Assembly: GCA_023398955.1 (NCBI GenBank)
Contig: JAEWRL010000020.1
Location: 62,001-126,000, forward strand
From: Pseudomonadota bacterium
GTDB taxonomy: Bacteria > Myxococcota_A > Polyangia > Polyangiales > Polyangiaceae
DNA: 64,000 nucleotides
Reading direction: 5' to 3'
Shown here: piece by piece, positions 24,183 through 32,750 of the stretch
How positions within the stretch are numbered: the stretch's first letter is position 1
Layout of the letters: each line of letters begins with the position of its first letter
Program-made: the position numbers and the translations under genes
The notes under the pieces: model-generated
Databases searched by the model: none
Seen by the model: the letters and a program-made list of their open reading frames with translations, nothing else
What the model was told of the DNA's origin: nothing

Positions 24183-26105
24183 ATGCAGGCCGACATTCCC
24201 ACGTTCGCGATCATCGTCACCGAGAAAGGCGGCAATGAGCGCCGCGAGATCTACCAGGCCAGCGAGCTGAGCATTGGGCGTGTGCACGGTAACGAGCTTG
24301 CCTTGCCGAAGGGGAACGTGTCGAAGCGCCATGCGCGGCTCATCTACCGCGACGGACGTTTCATCATCACGGACCTCGGTAGCACCAACGGGACCTACGT
24401 TAACCGCCGGCGCATCTCGCAGGCGACGATCGTCAAGGAGGGGGATCGCATCTACATCGGGGACTTCGTACTGCGGCTCGAAGCGGCCACGGAGGAAGAC
24501 ACGGAGTCGATGCGGGACAAGCGGAGCCGTGAGGCGTCCCAGCACTCCACGGCGCAGTCGGGGCGTCCGAGCTTCTCTCTTCGCGCTAGTGGTTCCGCAG
24601 CAGGGCGCCCTGAGGAGCCCCCACCGGGAGGCTCTGGCCATGAGTTCGTTGCCGTTCCGCCGGTGAACCTCGGAGAGGTGTCCGGGGGAGCCACCTTGCA
24701 GCCAAGCTCGAACGGTGCCGCGGAGTTCTTCGAGCGCGGCGAACAGCAGCAAGGCTCGACCCCGGACGGCGGCGCTGAAGCCGTCAAGGCTGGGCGCGCT
24801 TGGGCCACGCAGGGTGGCAGCGCCCATGCCCACACGGCACGACGCGAAGACGCGGAGGCACTTTCGGCTGACCAGAGCGCGCTGCGCCTGCTCGTCTCCA
24901 GGGTTTACGAATCCCTTGCTCCCGGCGCTCTCGACAAGGACATGGACGAGCGCTTGGCCGCGCGGTTTCTCGCAATTCTGCAGGAACAGTACGATGACTT
25001 GGTGCAAGATGGCGAGCTTCCGTCCGGCGTTTCCGGTGAGCGCCTCCTTGCTGACGCCCGAGCCGAGCTCCTAGAGCTTGGCCCGGTGACTCGGTTGCTG
25101 GCTGATCCGCGCGTTACGGCGGTGCGGGTCCTGCGCTTCGACCGGATCAGCGTTGGCTTCGATGAGGACCACGTCGAGCGCAGCAGTCTTGCGTTTACTT
25201 CGGAAGCGGCGTTGCTTCGAGCCATAGTGAGGCTATGCCAGAAGGCCGGGGTGCCGCTCATGCCCGGGGAACAGATTGTGCGGCGACGGCTTCCCGACGG
25301 GGTGGAGGCATCCGCGGTATTAGGGGAGGCGGCGCCCCGCGGTCCAGCTCTCAGTCTGCGGCGGCCTCGAGCATCGAGGTGGACGTTTGCCGACCTCATC
25401 GAAGCGGAGCGGCTCTCGGCAGCCATGGCGAAATTCCTAGAGCAGACGGTCGCTTCTGGCCTCCGGGTGCTCGTCGCTGGGCCGCCGTCGTCCACGACGA
25501 CGGCGCTGATGAGCGCGCTGAGTCGCCTAGGTCCTTCCGGCGAGAGCGTTGCCGTCATCCAGGGTGGTGACGAATGGATACAAGGTCACCCCTCGGCGGT
25601 GACGCTGCAAGTCGACCCCCACGGGAGCTCGTTCACCGACCTGCTGGAGGTGGCCCGCAGCCTAGCAGGGCGGGTGTTCGTGGACCTCGCCGAGATGGAG
25701 CGCGCGCTCGATATCGTCTTCGCCTGTGATCCGCGACCATTGGTCGGCTACATGCCTGCATCTTCCGCGCAGGGAGCCATTGAACGTCTAGTCTGTCTCG
25801 CAGCAGCTCGCTGCCCGGGCCTGCCACAGCCGACCGCTGCGTCTTTAGTGGCTGGTAGCTTCGACATTCTAGTCGAGATACTGCCGCTGACCGACAGTGG
25901 GGCACGCGTGACCCGGATCGCCGAGGTGGCAGGGGCGAGTGGTGATGGGGTAGCGTTGGGAGACGTCTTTTTCTTCGAGCCCAGCACATCATCTGGCGCG
26001 GCGCCAGCCACCGGGTATTTCCGCGCTGCACCCAAGACTCCGCTGATTGCCGCAGCCATGGCGCGGCGCGGTGTGGAACTCGACGCCCAGGCGTTCCGGC
26101 AGTAG
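24183..26105 (+). CDS. FHA domain fused to degenerate CpaF/TadA-like ATPase
   Basis: 640 residues. FHA domain at about 28-100 (LSIGRVHGNEL, SKRHARLIYRDG, DLGSTNGTYVNRR), a low-complexity linker (about 110-235), then a region co-linear with CpaF/TadA secretion ATPases (about 240-620), including the N-terminal helical part (SRVYESLAPGAL) and the C-terminal GDVFFFEP segment. The P-loop GGTGSGKT is replaced by GPPSSTTT (433-440): the invariant Gly-Lys is absent. The Walker B region (VGEVRG in active enzymes) reads FVDLAEM, and the His box IHAN reads YMPAS. It is therefore very probably catalytically dead. The FHA domain predicts binding to a phospho-Thr protein. No other Tad/type II secretion genes are next to it. 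ATG 24183 was chosen because it starts right before the FHA fold; TTG 24126 is possible. Confidence 0.82.
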   Translation: MQADIPTFAIIVTEKGGNERREIYQASELSIGRVHGNELALPKGNVSKRHARLIYRDGRFIITDLGSTNGTYVNRRRISQATIVKEGDRIYIGDFVLRLEAATEEDTESMRDKRSREASQHSTAQSGRPSFSLRASGSAAGRPEEPPPGGSGHEFVAVPPVNLGEVSGGATLQPSSNGAAEFFERGEQQQGSTPDGGAEAVKAGRAWATQGGSAHAHTARREDAEALSADQSALRLLVSRVYESLAPGALDKDMDERLAARFLAILQEQYDDLVQDGELPSGVSGERLLADARAELLELGPVTRLLADPRVTAVRVLRFDRISVGFDEDHVERSSLAFTSEAALLRAIVRLCQKAGVPLMPGEQIVRRRLPDGVEASAVLGEAAPRGPALSLRRPRASRWTFADLIEAERLSAAMAKFLEQTVASGLRVLVAGPPSSTTTALMSALSRLGPSGESVAVIQGGDEWIQGHPSAVTLQVDPHGSSFTDLLEVARSLAGRVFVDLAEMERALDIVFACDPRPLVGYMPASSAQGAIERLVCLAAARCPGLPQPTAASLVAGSFDILVEILPLTDSGARVTRIAEVAGASGDGVALGDVFFFEPSTSSGAAPATGYFRAAPKTPLIAAAMARRGVELDAQAFRQ

Positions 26106-26255
26106 GGCGCGTTCCAAAAGCCGAGCCCCCGGGGATCATCCACTGATTCACCTGAGGAGGAGCTCGTCTCGGCAACGTCCGCGTCTGGCTTCGCCAGCAA
26201 CAGCCGCACGGGGAACGTGCCGTACTTCCAGGCACGGTCCAATTCTAGCTCGGAA

Positions 26256-26774
26256 CTATACGGAGGCGCGGTCCGTCGCGCGTCTGCTCGTGACCTTGCG
26301 AGCAACGAGCCGCTTCTTCAGCGCGCTGAGCTTATCAATCATCAGCACCCCGTTCAGGTGATCGTTCTCGTGCTGCACCGCGACAGCCAGCAGGCCATCG
26401 GCTTCGAGCTCGAAAGGATGCCCCTGGGCGTCCAGCGCCTTGACCTTGACGGCGGCGGCTCGCTTCACCTCTTCGGAAGCGCCGGGAAAAGACAGGCAGC
26501 CCTCGGTGTACACCTGCGTGCCCTCCGCAGCGACGATCTCGGGATTGATGAAGACCTTGAGATCGCTCGGCTCGTCTTCACCGGCGATGTCGATGATGAA
26601 GATGCGCTTGTTGATGCCCACCTGGGTCGCGGCCAAACCTACTCCGGGGGCTGCGTACATCGTCTCGGCCATGTCCTCGACGAGGGTACGAATCTCATCG
26701 GTGACTTCGGCGACGGGATCGGCCACTTCTCGCAGCCGGGGGTCGGGATACTCGAGGATCTCCATCAGGGCCAT
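26256..26774 (-). CDS. def: Peptide deformylase
   Basis: Removes the N-formyl group from nascent proteins; metal hydrolase. 172 residues, normal size. The three signature motifs are intact: GVGLAATQVG (44-53), EGCLSFPG with metal-ligand Cys93, and QHENDHLNG (134-142) with His135 and His139 as the other ligands and Glu136 as catalytic acid. Two ATGs (26774, 26765) lie at the start; either gives the normal MEILEYPDPRLR. It is the last gene in the minus-strand block that begins at DUF177, 117 bp after ribD, and is convergent with the FHA/CpaF-like gene. The partner fmt (methionyl-tRNA formyltransferase), often adjacent, is absent here. Confidence 0.97.
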   Translation of the reverse strand: MALMEILEYPDPRLREVADPVAEVTDEIRTLVEDMAETMYAAPGVGLAATQVGINKRIFIIDIAGEDEPSDLKVFINPEIVAAEGTQVYTEGCLSFPGASEEVKRAAAVKVKALDAQGHPFELEADGLLAVAVQHENDHLNGVLMIDKLSALKKRLVARKVTSRRATDRASV

Positions 26775-26891
26775 CGGAGTGAAGCATAGTCAGGGATGGG
26801 CGCGAGGCAACGATTGCGGCAGCTCACCGGCCCGCCCGCTCCGCGTCGGAGCGCTGCATATGGGCGCCACCTGGCAAGGCTCCCGCGAAGA

Positions 26892-28016
26892 CTAGCTGCT
26901 CGACCCACGCGTGGACCGTCTAGAATACGACACCGTACCCGACACGTAAGCGTCCGCTCCACAGAGCTCCCACTGAGGGTTCTCGATGCGCGGGGCGTCG
27001 GACGGCGCCTCAGGGCCAGCCCAGTCGACTGCTCCCGGTCGGCCTCGTGGCCCAAGTAGGATTGGCGCCACGAACACGTGCAGCTCGTCAGGAAGGCCGG
27101 CGGCCAGGAGGCTGCCCGCGATCTCCGAGCCGCCCTCACAGAGGACGCTGACCACCTCTCGTGCGGCGAGCTCTTGCAAGGCCACGTACATGTCGCAGCG
27201 GCCCTCGGCCGTCGCAGGTACACGGATGATGGCCACGCCGCTCTCTTCCAGAGCTTCTGCTGCGGCGCGGGACGCTTCGAGTGTGGTGATGACGCAGGTT
27301 GGGATCTCGCGCGCCGTGACGACGACTTGGCTCGACCGTGACAGTCGCAGCTTGCTGTCGACCACCACGCGCACCGGACTCCGCCCCGGTACCTCGCGCA
27401 CCGTGAGACGTGGATCGTCCGACAGAATGGTATTGATGCCCACCATGGCTGCGTCGTGTGTGGCCCGGAGCCCCTGCACGCGGTGCCGCGACTCCTCGCA
27501 GGTGATCCACTTCGATGCTCCGGTGCGCGTCGCGATGCGGCCATCCAATGACACGGCGAGCTTCAGACTCAAGTAGGAGATGCCGTCGGTGACGTACTTC
27601 GTCCAGGGGCGGATCGCCGCCTTGGCCTCCTTCTCGAGCACCCCGACGACTACCTCGACACCGGCTTCCCTCAGCCGCTCGATACCCCCCCCGGGAACCA
27701 GTGGGTTCGGATCCCGACAACCGACGACGACTCGTCCGATGCCGGCCTTCAGTATTCCATCGACGCACGGCGGGGTGCGCCCCTCGTGGTTGCACGGCTC
27801 AAGGGTTACGTAGAGCGTCTTCCCGCGTGCGGCTTCCCCCGCTGCGCGCAGAGCCACGATCTCCGCATGCTCGAGGCCTGCGGCTGCGTGAAAGCCTTCA
27901 GCGATGATCGAGCTCCCGTCAGCGACGACCGACCCGACGTGTGGATTGGGCGACGGATCCCCCTCGTGCGAGAGCGCAAGCGCCCGAGCCATCATTTTGG
28001 TGTCGACGTCAGACAT
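26892..28016 (-). CDS. ribD: Bifunctional riboflavin biosynthesis deaminase/reductase
   Basis: 374 residues. The N-terminal deaminase domain (about 1-145) has the zinc motif HAE (50-52) and PCNHEGRTPPC (Cys75, Cys84). The C-terminal reductase domain (about 150-360) has the SLDGRIATRTGASKWIT segment and the later VLCEGGSEIAGSLL NADPH site. It converts the GTP cyclohydrolase II product to the ribitylamino-uracil precursor in two steps. It starts 11 bp after nrdR, an arrangement (nrdR-ribD) seen across many Proteobacteria. The remaining rib genes (ribE, ribBA, ribH) must be elsewhere or beyond the operon. Confidence 0.96.
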   Translation of the reverse strand: MSDVDTKMMARALALSHEGDPSPNPHVGSVVADGSSIIAEGFHAAAGLEHAEIVALRAAGEAARGKTLYVTLEPCNHEGRTPPCVDGILKAGIGRVVVGCRDPNPLVPGGGIERLREAGVEVVVGVLEKEAKAAIRPWTKYVTDGISYLSLKLAVSLDGRIATRTGASKWITCEESRHRVQGLRATHDAAMVGINTILSDDPRLTVREVPGRSPVRVVVDSKLRLSRSSQVVVTAREIPTCVITTLEASRAAAEALEESGVAIIRVPATAEGRCDMYVALQELAAREVVSVLCEGGSEIAGSLLAAGLPDELHVFVAPILLGPRGRPGAVDWAGPEAPSDAPRIENPQWELCGADAYVSGTVSYSRRSTRGSSS

Positions 28017-28027
28017 CGTCGTGAGGA

Positions 28028-28492
28028 CTACTCCGTGGAGCCCGAGCGCACAAGCATTGCCATCTCTTGCATGAACTCGTCGATATCTCGGAAGGACTTG
28101 TAGACACTGGCGAATCGGACGTAGGCCACGCCGTCTAGGGCCTTGAGACGCGCCATCACCCGCTCGCCGATGACCATGGACGACACTTCGCGCTCGCCGC
28201 TCTGGGCGAGCTCCCTCTCGAGGGATGCCGCCTGCTCGTCCAGCGTCTCGGCAGAAACCGGCCTTTTGTTACACGCGATGCGCAGGCTCCTGAGAATCTT
28301 CTGCCGGTCGAACGGTTCACGCTGACCGCTCTTTTTCACAACGGTAGGAAGAGCATGCTCCACCCGCTCGTAAGTCGTGAACCGTCGCTTGCATGCATCG
28401 CATTCGCGGCGCCGCCAGACGCTGGAACCCCCAGCTGCTAAGCGGGAGTCGACCACCCGGCTGTCCATCTGACTACAGTAGGGGCATTCCAT
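28028..28492 (-). CDS. nrdR: Transcriptional repressor NrdR
   Basis: 154 residues. It starts MECPYCSQMDSRVVDSR, with a zinc ribbon formed by Cys3, Cys6, Cys31 and Cys34 (RRRECDACKRRF), followed by an ATP-cone domain (about 48-138; VVKKSGQREPFDRQKILRSL). NrdR senses ATP/dATP and represses ribonucleotide reductase genes at NrdR boxes; no nrd genes or boxes are visible in this window. The start is fixed by AAGGAG at ideal spacing before ATG 28492. It lies 76 bp after fabF and 11 bp before ribD. Confidence 0.97.
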   Translation of the reverse strand: MECPYCSQMDSRVVDSRLAAGGSSVWRRRECDACKRRFTTYERVEHALPTVVKKSGQREPFDRQKILRSLRIACNKRPVSAETLDEQAASLERELAQSGEREVSSMVIGERVMARLKALDGVAYVRFASVYKSFRDIDEFMQEMAMLVRSGSTE

Positions 28493-28568
28493 GGCACTCC
28501 TTACCGGCTGAGCGCGAGGACCGGGCCGCTCTCTCGCGGGGGGAGACCCGCGCCGCCAACCTTGCTGC

Positions 28569-29816
28569 TCAGTCTTGAAACGCCGACAGGAGCAACGTGG
28601 CGTTGGTGCCGCCGAATCCGAAGGAATTCGACATCGCATGCCGAATCCGGCGTTCACGCCCCGTGTTCGGCACGCAGTCGATCTCGCACTCCGGGTCCTG
28701 GTTCTCCAGGTTGATTGTCGGTGGTACGGCGCCGGTTTTGATGGTGAGTGCGCAAACTGCGGCTTCGACGACCCCCGCCGCGCCGAGTAGGTGGCCCATC
28801 ATCGACTTTGTCGAGCTGACCCAGAGCTTCTTGGTCCGAGCGTGCTCTCCGAACGCTTTGACAATCGCTTTGGCTTCTTCGATGTCGCCCGCTGGCGTCG
28901 AGGTTCCGTGGGCGTTGACATACTCGACCTGGTCAGCGTTCACCCTTGCTTCCTGCAAGGCAAGCTTCATTGCCCGCACTGCACCAGCCCCATCGGGTGC
29001 TGGCTTGGTGATGTGGAAAGCGTCTGCCGTCGCGCCGAACCCTGTGATCTCCGCGATGATGTTGGCGCCGCGCTTCTTGGCGTGGGAGAGGGATTCCAGG
29101 ATCAGGGTCCCCGCACCCTCACCGCAAACGAAGCCATCTCGATCGCGGTCCCATGGGCGACTTGCACGCTCCGGCTCAGCGTTACGCCGGCTGAGGGCAA
29201 ACATCGCGCTGAACCCTGCGATGCCAATGGCAGTGATCGTTGCCTCCGCGCCTCCGGCGAACATGACGTCAGCATGACCGTGTTGGATCCAGCGGAACGC
29301 TTCCCCAATGGCGTGACCACTGGACGCACAAGCACTGGTGTGCGCAAAGCAGGGGCCCTTGAGACCGTGTTGGATCGAGACCTGCCCGGCCGCCATATTG
29401 GCGATGAGGGATGGGATGAAGTACGGACTGACGCGCTTTGGCCCCTTCTCGTTGAGAGCCACCGCTACACGCTCGAGGTTCTCCAAACCACCCAAGCCGA
29501 CCCCAATGAACGCCCCGGCGCGTTCGCGCTCGGCGTCACTCAGCTCGAGCTGCGCGTGTTCCACCGCCATCTTGGTGGCTGCAAGCGAGAACGGGATGAA
29601 GCGAGTCGTCTCCTTGAGCTTCTTCTTCTCCATGTAGAGCGCCGGGTCGAAACCCTTTACCTCGGCGGCGATCCGCGTCGGAAACTCGTCACTGGTTTCG
29701 AAGAGAGTGATCGGACCGACACCACTCTGGCCCTGGACGAGGTTCTGCCACGTTGCATCCACGCCGATCCCACACGGCGTGACGAGCCCAACTCCTGTGA
29801 TGACTACTCGCTCCAT
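28569..29816 (-). CDS. fabF: 3-oxoacyl-[acyl-carrier-protein] synthase II
   Basis: 415-residue elongating condensing enzyme of fatty acid synthesis. The thiolase fold is complete: active Cys in TSACASSGHAIG, the two active-site His residues in VNAHGTSTPAGD and SMMGHLLGAAG, and the C-terminal NSFGFGGTNATL. It starts MERVVITGVGLVTPCG, with AAGGA 5 bases before the ATG at 29816. The gene follows acpP by 43 bp, the classical acpP-fabF order. Confidence 0.97.
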   Translation of the reverse strand: MERVVITGVGLVTPCGIGVDATWQNLVQGQSGVGPITLFETSDEFPTRIAAEVKGFDPALYMEKKKLKETTRFIPFSLAATKMAVEHAQLELSDAERERAGAFIGVGLGGLENLERVAVALNEKGPKRVSPYFIPSLIANMAAGQVSIQHGLKGPCFAHTSACASSGHAIGEAFRWIQHGHADVMFAGGAEATITAIGIAGFSAMFALSRRNAEPERASRPWDRDRDGFVCGEGAGTLILESLSHAKKRGANIIAEITGFGATADAFHITKPAPDGAGAVRAMKLALQEARVNADQVEYVNAHGTSTPAGDIEEAKAIVKAFGEHARTKKLWVSSTKSMMGHLLGAAGVVEAAVCALTIKTGAVPPTINLENQDPECEIDCVPNTGRERRIRHAMSNSFGFGGTNATLLLSAFQD

Positions 29817-29859
29817 AGAATTCCTTGCGGCATTGTGCCGACGAACACCCCGCTCTCGA

Positions 29860-30108
29860 TCAGGCGTTGCTGTTCTTCGTGATGTAGTCGACCGCGTCCT
29901 GCACCGTCCGGATCTTCTCGGTGTCCTCATCGGGGATGTCGAGTTCGAAGGCTTCCTCGAACGCGAGAACTAGCTCGACGAGGCCCAGGGAATCGGCCCC
30001 GAGGTCGTCAATGAAGGACGACTCCGGTTTGATGTCCTTCTCGTCCACGTCCAGCTGCTCTTTGATGATGCGCTTGACTTCGTCCTCGATGTTGCGCGCT
30101 TCGGCCAT
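29860..30108 (-). CDS. acpP: Acyl carrier protein
   Basis: 82-residue acidic carrier. The phosphopantetheine-attachment motif is DDLGADSLGLVEL, with the Ser modified by holo-ACP synthase. GGAGG lies 4 bases before the ATG at 30108. It carries acyl intermediates to FabF, FabH and FabD products of the same cluster. A 243-bp gap separates it from fabD; a perfect TTGACA (30178-30183, minus strand) there suggests an extra promoter, but the -10 (TCCACG at 17 bp) is poor. In most bacteria fabG would occupy this gap. Confidence 0.97.
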   Translation of the reverse strand: MAEARNIEDEVKRIIKEQLDVDEKDIKPESSFIDDLGADSLGLVELVLAFEEAFELDIPDEDTEKIRTVQDAVDYITKNSNA

Positions 30109-30351
30109 GATGCCTCCAGGATATTCTGCCAACCGCTGAATGCGGTGGGGGGTGCGTGGATTCACGCTGTTTGCGATTGTCAAGCCGCCACCAGCCAGGT
30201 TCCCCTAGATGGTCTTGGCAAGTTCAACCAGTTTGGGACTCAGGTTCTGTGTCCCGCCGTAGGCCCCCTGAGGAGCCGGGGCGGGTTTACCACGCCTCGA
30301 TGCGTTGTAACGGGCGAAATCTGTTTCGCAGTTGGCGTTTTTCGTGGTGCC

Positions 30352-31401
30352 TCAAGAGGCTGACTGTCGAGCCGATATGGCAACGGATGCGGATTCCCCC
30401 CGGATCTCGATCCCGCTTGGCCTCACGTGGGAGCCGGGCGCCGCGGCACTTTCGCTGGCGGCATGCCAGAACCGACTGTCCACAAGGGCGCGGATGGACG
30501 AAACGTCACCAGCGCTGCGCACGTCGATGGATTTGGCAGTCCGCTTCACCAGCCCAGCGAGGACCTTCCCAGGACCGATCTCGAGGCCAAGGTCCACGCC
30601 ATACCCGCGCATCCAGGTCACGGATTGTTCCCACAATACCGGTGAGTCCACTTGCTTGACGAGCAGCTCGCGGATTCGAGTCAGGTCTTGGTTGGGGCGG
30701 GCCTCCACGTTCGTGACGACCGGGAACTGCATGGCTCGAAGGGGAAGCCGTGCGAGCGCATCGTCCACGGCCGCGGCAGCCGGACCCATGAGCGAACAGT
30801 GGAAGGGGGCGCTGACCTTCAGCGGAATTGCTTTCAGCTTGCGCTCGGACGCCAGGGCAGCGGCTCGGGCGACAGCACCCGCGTGCCCGGCGATGACCAC
30901 CTGTCCGGGCGCGTTGAAGTTTGCGGGGGCCAGCACCTCGCCCTTGGCGGCGTCGGCGCAGAGCTCGGCGACCGCCTCCGGGTCCGCTCCCATGACGGCT
31001 GCCATGCCGCCCATCCCAGCGGGAACGGCCTCTTGCATGGACTTGCCGCGCAGACGCACTAGTCGCACGGCGTCTTCGAGCGTCAGGGCGCCTGCAGCGA
31101 CGAGCGCGCTGTACTCGCCCAACGAGTGGCCCGCGGCGTAGGTGGGGTCGGGGAGGTCGGGGATGGCCTCTCTGAGGGCCGCCAGGGCCGCGATGCTCGC
31201 AGTGAGGATCGCGGGTTGAGCGTTGGCCGTGAGCATCAGATCCGCCTCGGGCCCCTCGAAGCAGAGTTTCGTTAGCGGGAAACCGAGGGCTTCATCGGCG
31301 CGCTCGAATACCTCGCGGGCTGCTGACGAGGCCGCGAAGAGCTCCTTGCCCATGCCAACGGTTTGCGTTCCTTGTCCCGGGAATAGCCAGACTGTCGTCA
31401 T
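30352..31401 (-). CDS. fabD: Malonyl-CoA:ACP transacylase
   Basis: 349 residues; moves malonyl from CoA to ACP. Motifs: MTTVWLFPGQGTQTVGMG start, nucleophile Ser in AAGHSLGEYSALVAAG, the VRLRGKSMQEA Arg, the FHC/APFHCSLM region with the active His, and GLEIGPGKVL. AAGGAG precedes ATG 31401. It is some 40 residues longer than E. coli FabD because of a C-terminal tail (after SAGDVSSIRALVDS) of Ser/Ala-rich composition. It begins 14 bp after the fabH stop. Confidence 0.95.
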   Translation of the reverse strand: MTTVWLFPGQGTQTVGMGKELFAASSAAREVFERADEALGFPLTKLCFEGPEADLMLTANAQPAILTASIAALAALREAIPDLPDPTYAAGHSLGEYSALVAAGALTLEDAVRLVRLRGKSMQEAVPAGMGGMAAVMGADPEAVAELCADAAKGEVLAPANFNAPGQVVIAGHAGAVARAAALASERKLKAIPLKVSAPFHCSLMGPAAAAVDDALARLPLRAMQFPVVTNVEARPNQDLTRIRELLVKQVDSPVLWEQSVTWMRGYGVDLGLEIGPGKVLAGLVKRTAKSIDVRSAGDVSSIRALVDSRFWHAASESAAAPGSHVRPSGIEIRGESASVAISARQSAS

Positions 31402-31415
31402 GTCGCTCCTTGCGA

Positions 31416-32414
31416 TCACATGCGGACGAGCGCGCTCGCCCAAGAGATACCTGCACCGAGGGCGCACATGACGACGGTGTCTCCTTCTCGGATACGCCCG
31501 TCGCGAACACCCTCATCGAGAGCCAGGGGAATCGATGCGCTGGAGGTGTTGCCGAACCGCTCGATGTTCAGGACGAAGCGGTCGAGCGGGATCTTCAGCC
31601 GCGCCGACACCTGGCTAATGATCCGCATGTTCGCCTGGTGCGGTACGACCCAATTGACTTCGCTCGGCGGCATGCCCGCGTCTTCGAGGGCGGAGAGCGT
31701 CGCGCCAGAGAGGTTGCGTACGGCAACCTTGAAGACGTCGGCGCCGTTCATGTGAATCTTATCGCGCGCGGACTCCAGACTCTCCACCGTTGTCGGCTCG
31801 AGGCTGCCTCCGGCCGGGATCTTCAAGGCGTCTGCGAGCCCGGAGTCCGTGTAGAGTCGGGTGGACAGCACCGCGCGGGGCGAATCTGCTTCGCAGCGAT
31901 CGAGAACGACGGCGCCGGCCCCGTCCCCGAAGAGGACACAGGTGTTTCGGTCTTTGAAGTTCGTGAACCGGCTGAGCAACTCGACGCCAACGACGAGCGC
32001 TCGCCGGATCATGCCAGTGCGAATGAATTGATCCGCTGTGCTGAGGGAGTAGAGGAATCCCGCACAGGCGGCAGCAATGTCGAACGACGGGATGTGACCG
32101 CAACCAAGCTTGGCTTGCAGGTGCGCCGCACAAGCTGGAAGGCGCATGTCGGCGCTTATCGTGCCAACCACGATCATGTCGAGATCCGTTGGCGCGAGGC
32201 CAGCCATTTCGAGGGCACGTTGCGAAGCGTGCCGCGCCATGTCGCTTGCGGCCTCGTCGTCTGCGGCGAAACGGCGCTCTTTGATGCCGGTGCGCGTCGT
32301 TATCCACTCGTCCGAGGTGTCAACGATGTGTTCGAGGTCACCGTTGGTCACCACCCGGGCGGGCGTGTACGAACCGGTTCCAACAATGCGACTCTGCCAG
32401 AGCTGCTTGGCCAT
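31416..32414 (-). CDS. fabH: 3-oxoacyl-[acyl-carrier-protein] synthase III
   Basis: 332-residue initiating condensing enzyme; joins acetyl-CoA (or branched/short acyl-CoA) to malonyl-ACP. Active Cys in FDIAAACAGFLYSL, His in VVPHQANMRII and Asn in FGNTSSASIPLAL form the full Cys-His-Asn triad. The N-terminal DTSDEWITTRTGIKERR is typical. It lies 134 bp after rpmF; in the common rpmF-plsX-fabH arrangement plsX would sit exactly here but is absent. Substrate preference for branched starters, frequent in myxobacteria, cannot be read from the sequence. Confidence 0.96.
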   Translation of the reverse strand: MAKQLWQSRIVGTGSYTPARVVTNGDLEHIVDTSDEWITTRTGIKERRFAADDEAASDMARHASQRALEMAGLAPTDLDMIVVGTISADMRLPACAAHLQAKLGCGHIPSFDIAAACAGFLYSLSTADQFIRTGMIRRALVVGVELLSRFTNFKDRNTCVLFGDGAGAVVLDRCEADSPRAVLSTRLYTDSGLADALKIPAGGSLEPTTVESLESARDKIHMNGADVFKVAVRNLSGATLSALEDAGMPPSEVNWVVPHQANMRIISQVSARLKIPLDRFVLNIERFGNTSSASIPLALDEGVRDGRIREGDTVVMCALGAGISWASALVRM

Positions 32415-32548
32415 GCGCCTACTACCCGTACCTTGCTCGATTTGCCGAACACCAAGCCATCATGCCGAGCCGTTGGTGCTCGGCCCGGGCACTCATGCCG
32501 CGCAGCCGACCGCGCGAGCGCTGCGCCCGGCACACCATCGTCGATGCA

Positions 32549-32746
32549 TCAGCTCTCCGCGTCGTCGCCCGGTGACTGCACCAGCTTGCGACCGCGGTAC
32601 TGGCCGCAGGATGGGCAGACCCTGTGGGGCACCATCGGCGCGGAACAGCTGGGACATGGGATGATGTTCGGCGCCGCCACCTTGTCGTGTTGCGCTCGTC
32701 GCATGTCTCGCCTGCTGCTGCTCTTGCGTCGCTTCGGAACTGCCAC
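32549..32746 (-). CDS. rpmF: 50S ribosomal protein L32
   Basis: 65-residue basic zinc-ribbon ribosomal protein. MAVPKRRKSSSRRDMRRAQH is the canonical start and the four Cys lie in CPSC and CPSCG (zinc-binding form). It starts 4 bp after the DUF177 gene, the near-universal yceD-rpmF pairing, so ribosomal and fatty acid genes are expressed together here. The C-terminal tail (QSPGDDAES) is somewhat longer and more acidic than usual. Confidence 0.96.
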   Translation of the reverse strand: MAVPKRRKSSSRRDMRRAQHDKVAAPNIIPCPSCSAPMVPHRVCPSCGQYRGRKLVQSPGDDAES

Positions 32747-32750
32747 GGCT

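Noticed and set aside
25748..26305. Minus-strand frame from def into the FHA/CpaF-like gene
   Set aside because: Overlaps two real genes; the central stretch has no motif.
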